A stretch of 64,000 nucleotides of DNA, from the NCBI GenBank assembly GCA_002077045.2, contig KZ111175.1, positions 228,379-292,378 on the forward strand. Reading direction: 5' to 3'. The notes beneath the pieces were generated by a model. The model was not told the DNA's origin and did no database searches. It saw only the letters and a program-made list of their open reading frames with translations. Below are positions 62,749 through 64,000 of this stretch, piece after piece. Positions within the stretch are counted from its first letter, which is position 1. Every line of letters begins with the position of its first letter. The position numbers and the translations under genes are program-made. This DNA comes from Rachicladosporium sp. CCFEE 5018 (Eukaryota; Ascomycota; Dothideomycetes; Cladosporiales; Cladosporiaceae).

Positions 62749-64000
62749 ATGGCCTACCTCGCCCCAATTCACCGACCTTCCAGCGTACGCCACGCCATCA
62801 ACCTCTCCTTCCTCGCTCCGGACAGCGATGACTTGATCGTAGCGAAAGCCAATCGCCTGGAAATCTACTTTCCAAACCCTCAGGCCCCAGACCAACTCAT
62901 CCTACGACATAGCAAGACGTTATACGGTAAAGTCACTTTACTGCACAAGCTCAGGCCAGCAACATCGAAAGCCGACCACCTGTTCGTCGGTACAGACCGC
63001 TACCACTACTTCACTCTCAGCTGGGATGCCGAGACCAAAGACCTCAAGACAGAAAAGAGCTATGTCGATGTCGCCGAGAAGGCTGCACGGGACAGTCAAA
63101 CCGGTGATCGAGTTCATATTGATCCTAGCAACCGCTTCATGACACTGGAGTGCTACGAGGGTGTTGTCAATGTTATGCCCATAGCTCACGCAGGTAAAGG
63201 CAAGCGGAGAGCAGCAGACAATGAGATTGGTGAGCTTGGCGATCCTATACCTGTGCGGATACCGGAGCTGTTTGTCAGGAGCACATGCTTCGTACACAAG
63301 CGCTCACCTGGAGGAACAAAGCTGCCGAACCCGGAGCTGGCTATACTGGAAGAGGATCCACAGGGTAAGCTGAGGATACGAGTGCGCGAGCTGGAATTCA
63401 CGCAAAGTCTCCGGCCTGCAGAGGAGCCTCACACTGCTGAATTCGAGAAGTCCAGAAGCGTGCAGGGACAGGTTGAGCTGGGTGCGACACATCTCATCCC
63501 TTTGCCACCGCCTGTGTATGGCTTTATGGTCGTGGGTGAGACTTCGATATCGTATGTGGAGGAGTGGGACTATAAGATCTCGCAGATTCCGCTGGAAGAA
63601 GCGACGGTATTTGTCAGCTGGTGCGCTGTCGATGATCAGAGATATGCGTTAGCAGACGACTACGGCAAACTGTATCTACTGTACATCAAGCAGAAGAACG
63701 AGGGCGAGTATGCTGGTCATCGGATAGACGTGCTTGGGGCGACGTCCAGAGCTAGCACGTTGGTGTATCTCGACTCTGGGCGGATCTTCGTTGGGAGCAA
63801 TCAGGGCGACAGTCAGATCATACAGATACAGCCGCAGGGATTGGAAGTGTTGCAGACGTTCTCGAATATCGGACCTATACTGGACTTTACTATCATGGAT
63901 ATGGGTAATCGATCGGCGAATGAGCTGGTGAATGAGTTTTCGAGTGGTCAGGCGAGGATTGTTACTGGATCTGGTGCGTTCAAAGATGGCAGCTTGCGGA
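62749..64000 (+). CDS. ddb1: DDB1-like damaged-DNA-binding protein, 5' part
   Basis: The frame is open from ATG 62749 to the window end: 417 codons, no stop and no intron needed. MAYLAPIHRPSSVRHAINLS starts the first beta-propeller; further blades include VAKANRLEIYFPNP, GKVTLLHKLRPATSKADHLF, VHIDPSNRFMTLECYEGVVN, TCFVHKRSPGGTKLPNPELA, LPPPVYGFMVVGETSISYV and SWCAVDDQRYALADDYGKLY. The last visible part, RIVTGSGAFKDGSLR, is the signature just before the second propeller of DDB1. DDB1 is the adaptor of Cul4 ubiquitin ligases and acts in UV-damage recognition. About 60% of a usual DDB1 protein lies outside the window. Confidence 0.93.
   Translation, partial: MAYLAPIHRPSSVRHAINLSFLAPDSDDLIVAKANRLEIYFPNPQAPDQLILRHSKTLYGKVTLLHKLRPATSKADHLFVGTDRYHYFTLSWDAETKDLKTEKSYVDVAEKAARDSQTGDRVHIDPSNRFMTLECYEGVVNVMPIAHAGKGKRRAADNEIGELGDPIPVRIPELFVRSTCFVHKRSPGGTKLPNPELAILEEDPQGKLRIRVRELEFTQSLRPAEEPHTAEFEKSRSVQGQVELGATHLIPLPPPVYGFMVVGETSISYVEEWDYKISQIPLEEATVFVSWCAVDDQRYALADDYGKLYLLYIKQKNEGEYAGHRIDVLGATSRASTLVYLDSGRIFVGSNQGDSQIIQIQPQGLEVLQTFSNIGPILDFTIMDMGNRSANELVNEFSSGQARIVTGSGAFKDGSLR

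Overview
The window looks like a 64 kb piece of a filamentous ascomycete genome (Pezizomycotina). The basis is protein-coding genes with many short introns of about 45-110 bp (GT..AG, with CTAAC/CTGAC-like branch points), two HET-domain genes, fungal-specific families (DUF3112, DUF3533/SNG1, Zn2Cys6 regulator, Mnn9/Van1) and full eukaryotic housekeeping machinery. A Dothideomycete is my inference from the overall gene style; I cannot prove it from sequence alone. I found no tRNA, rRNA, transposon or CRISPR.

Layout. 0-6.9 kb: TPR co-chaperone (TTC1-like), p23/Wos2 co-chaperone, ESCRT-III Vps24, then a 1.7 kb empty stretch and a DUF3112 membrane protein. 7.3-10 kb: a first HET-domain gene. 11-18.4 kb: ubiquitin-activating enzyme Uba1, a Spf31/DNAJC8-like J-protein and the ribosome-biogenesis helicase Dbp4. 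18.5-22.5 kb: a secreted GMC oxidoreductase and a Cys-rich single-pass membrane protein. 23-26.5 kb: a Zn2Cys6 transcription factor broken by a 100-N gap whose two flanks are the same 834 bases. 27.6-33.7 kb: a HAD phosphatase, Upf3 and the phosphatidylethanolamine methyltransferase Cho2, with an inositol/choline-type palindrome in the Upf3/Cho2 promoter. 33.8-35.5 kb: a weak F-box-like fragment and a small acidic protein. 35.7-43 kb: gamma-tubulin complex component GCP4, Asa1, helicase Dbp7 and RPA2; the last two share a promoter with two MluI cell-cycle boxes. 43.8-49.8 kb: Van1/Anp1-type mannosyltransferase, a TCAB1/Swt21-like WD protein, Hsp10 and a SNG1-family membrane protein. 50-56 kb: a DUF202 membrane protein assembled here from four exons, Alg2, a tiny membrane protein, exosome subunit Mtr3 and a Ctr copper transporter. 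56-60.5 kb: a more accessory stretch with a relic of a DJ-1/PfpI gene, a HET gene with a ZZ-like zinc finger, and an intact secreted DJ-1/PfpI gene. 61-64 kb: RNA polymerase III subunit Rpc37 and the 5' part of DDB1, cut by the window end.

Most genes are unrelated housekeeping functions rather than a cluster. The clearest functional links are in the regulatory DNA (ICRE at CHO2, MCB pair at RPA2, possible heat-shock element at HSP10) and in gene structure (four genes have an intron within 3-7 bases of the start ATG). I did not find convincing evidence of a wholly new system. The best second-look items are the unmerged contig overlap inside the transcription factor, the promoter elements, the DJ-1 relic beside the HET-ZZ gene and the start-codon introns. 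All splice sites were chosen by eye from GT/AG signals and reading-frame continuity; none is backed by transcripts.
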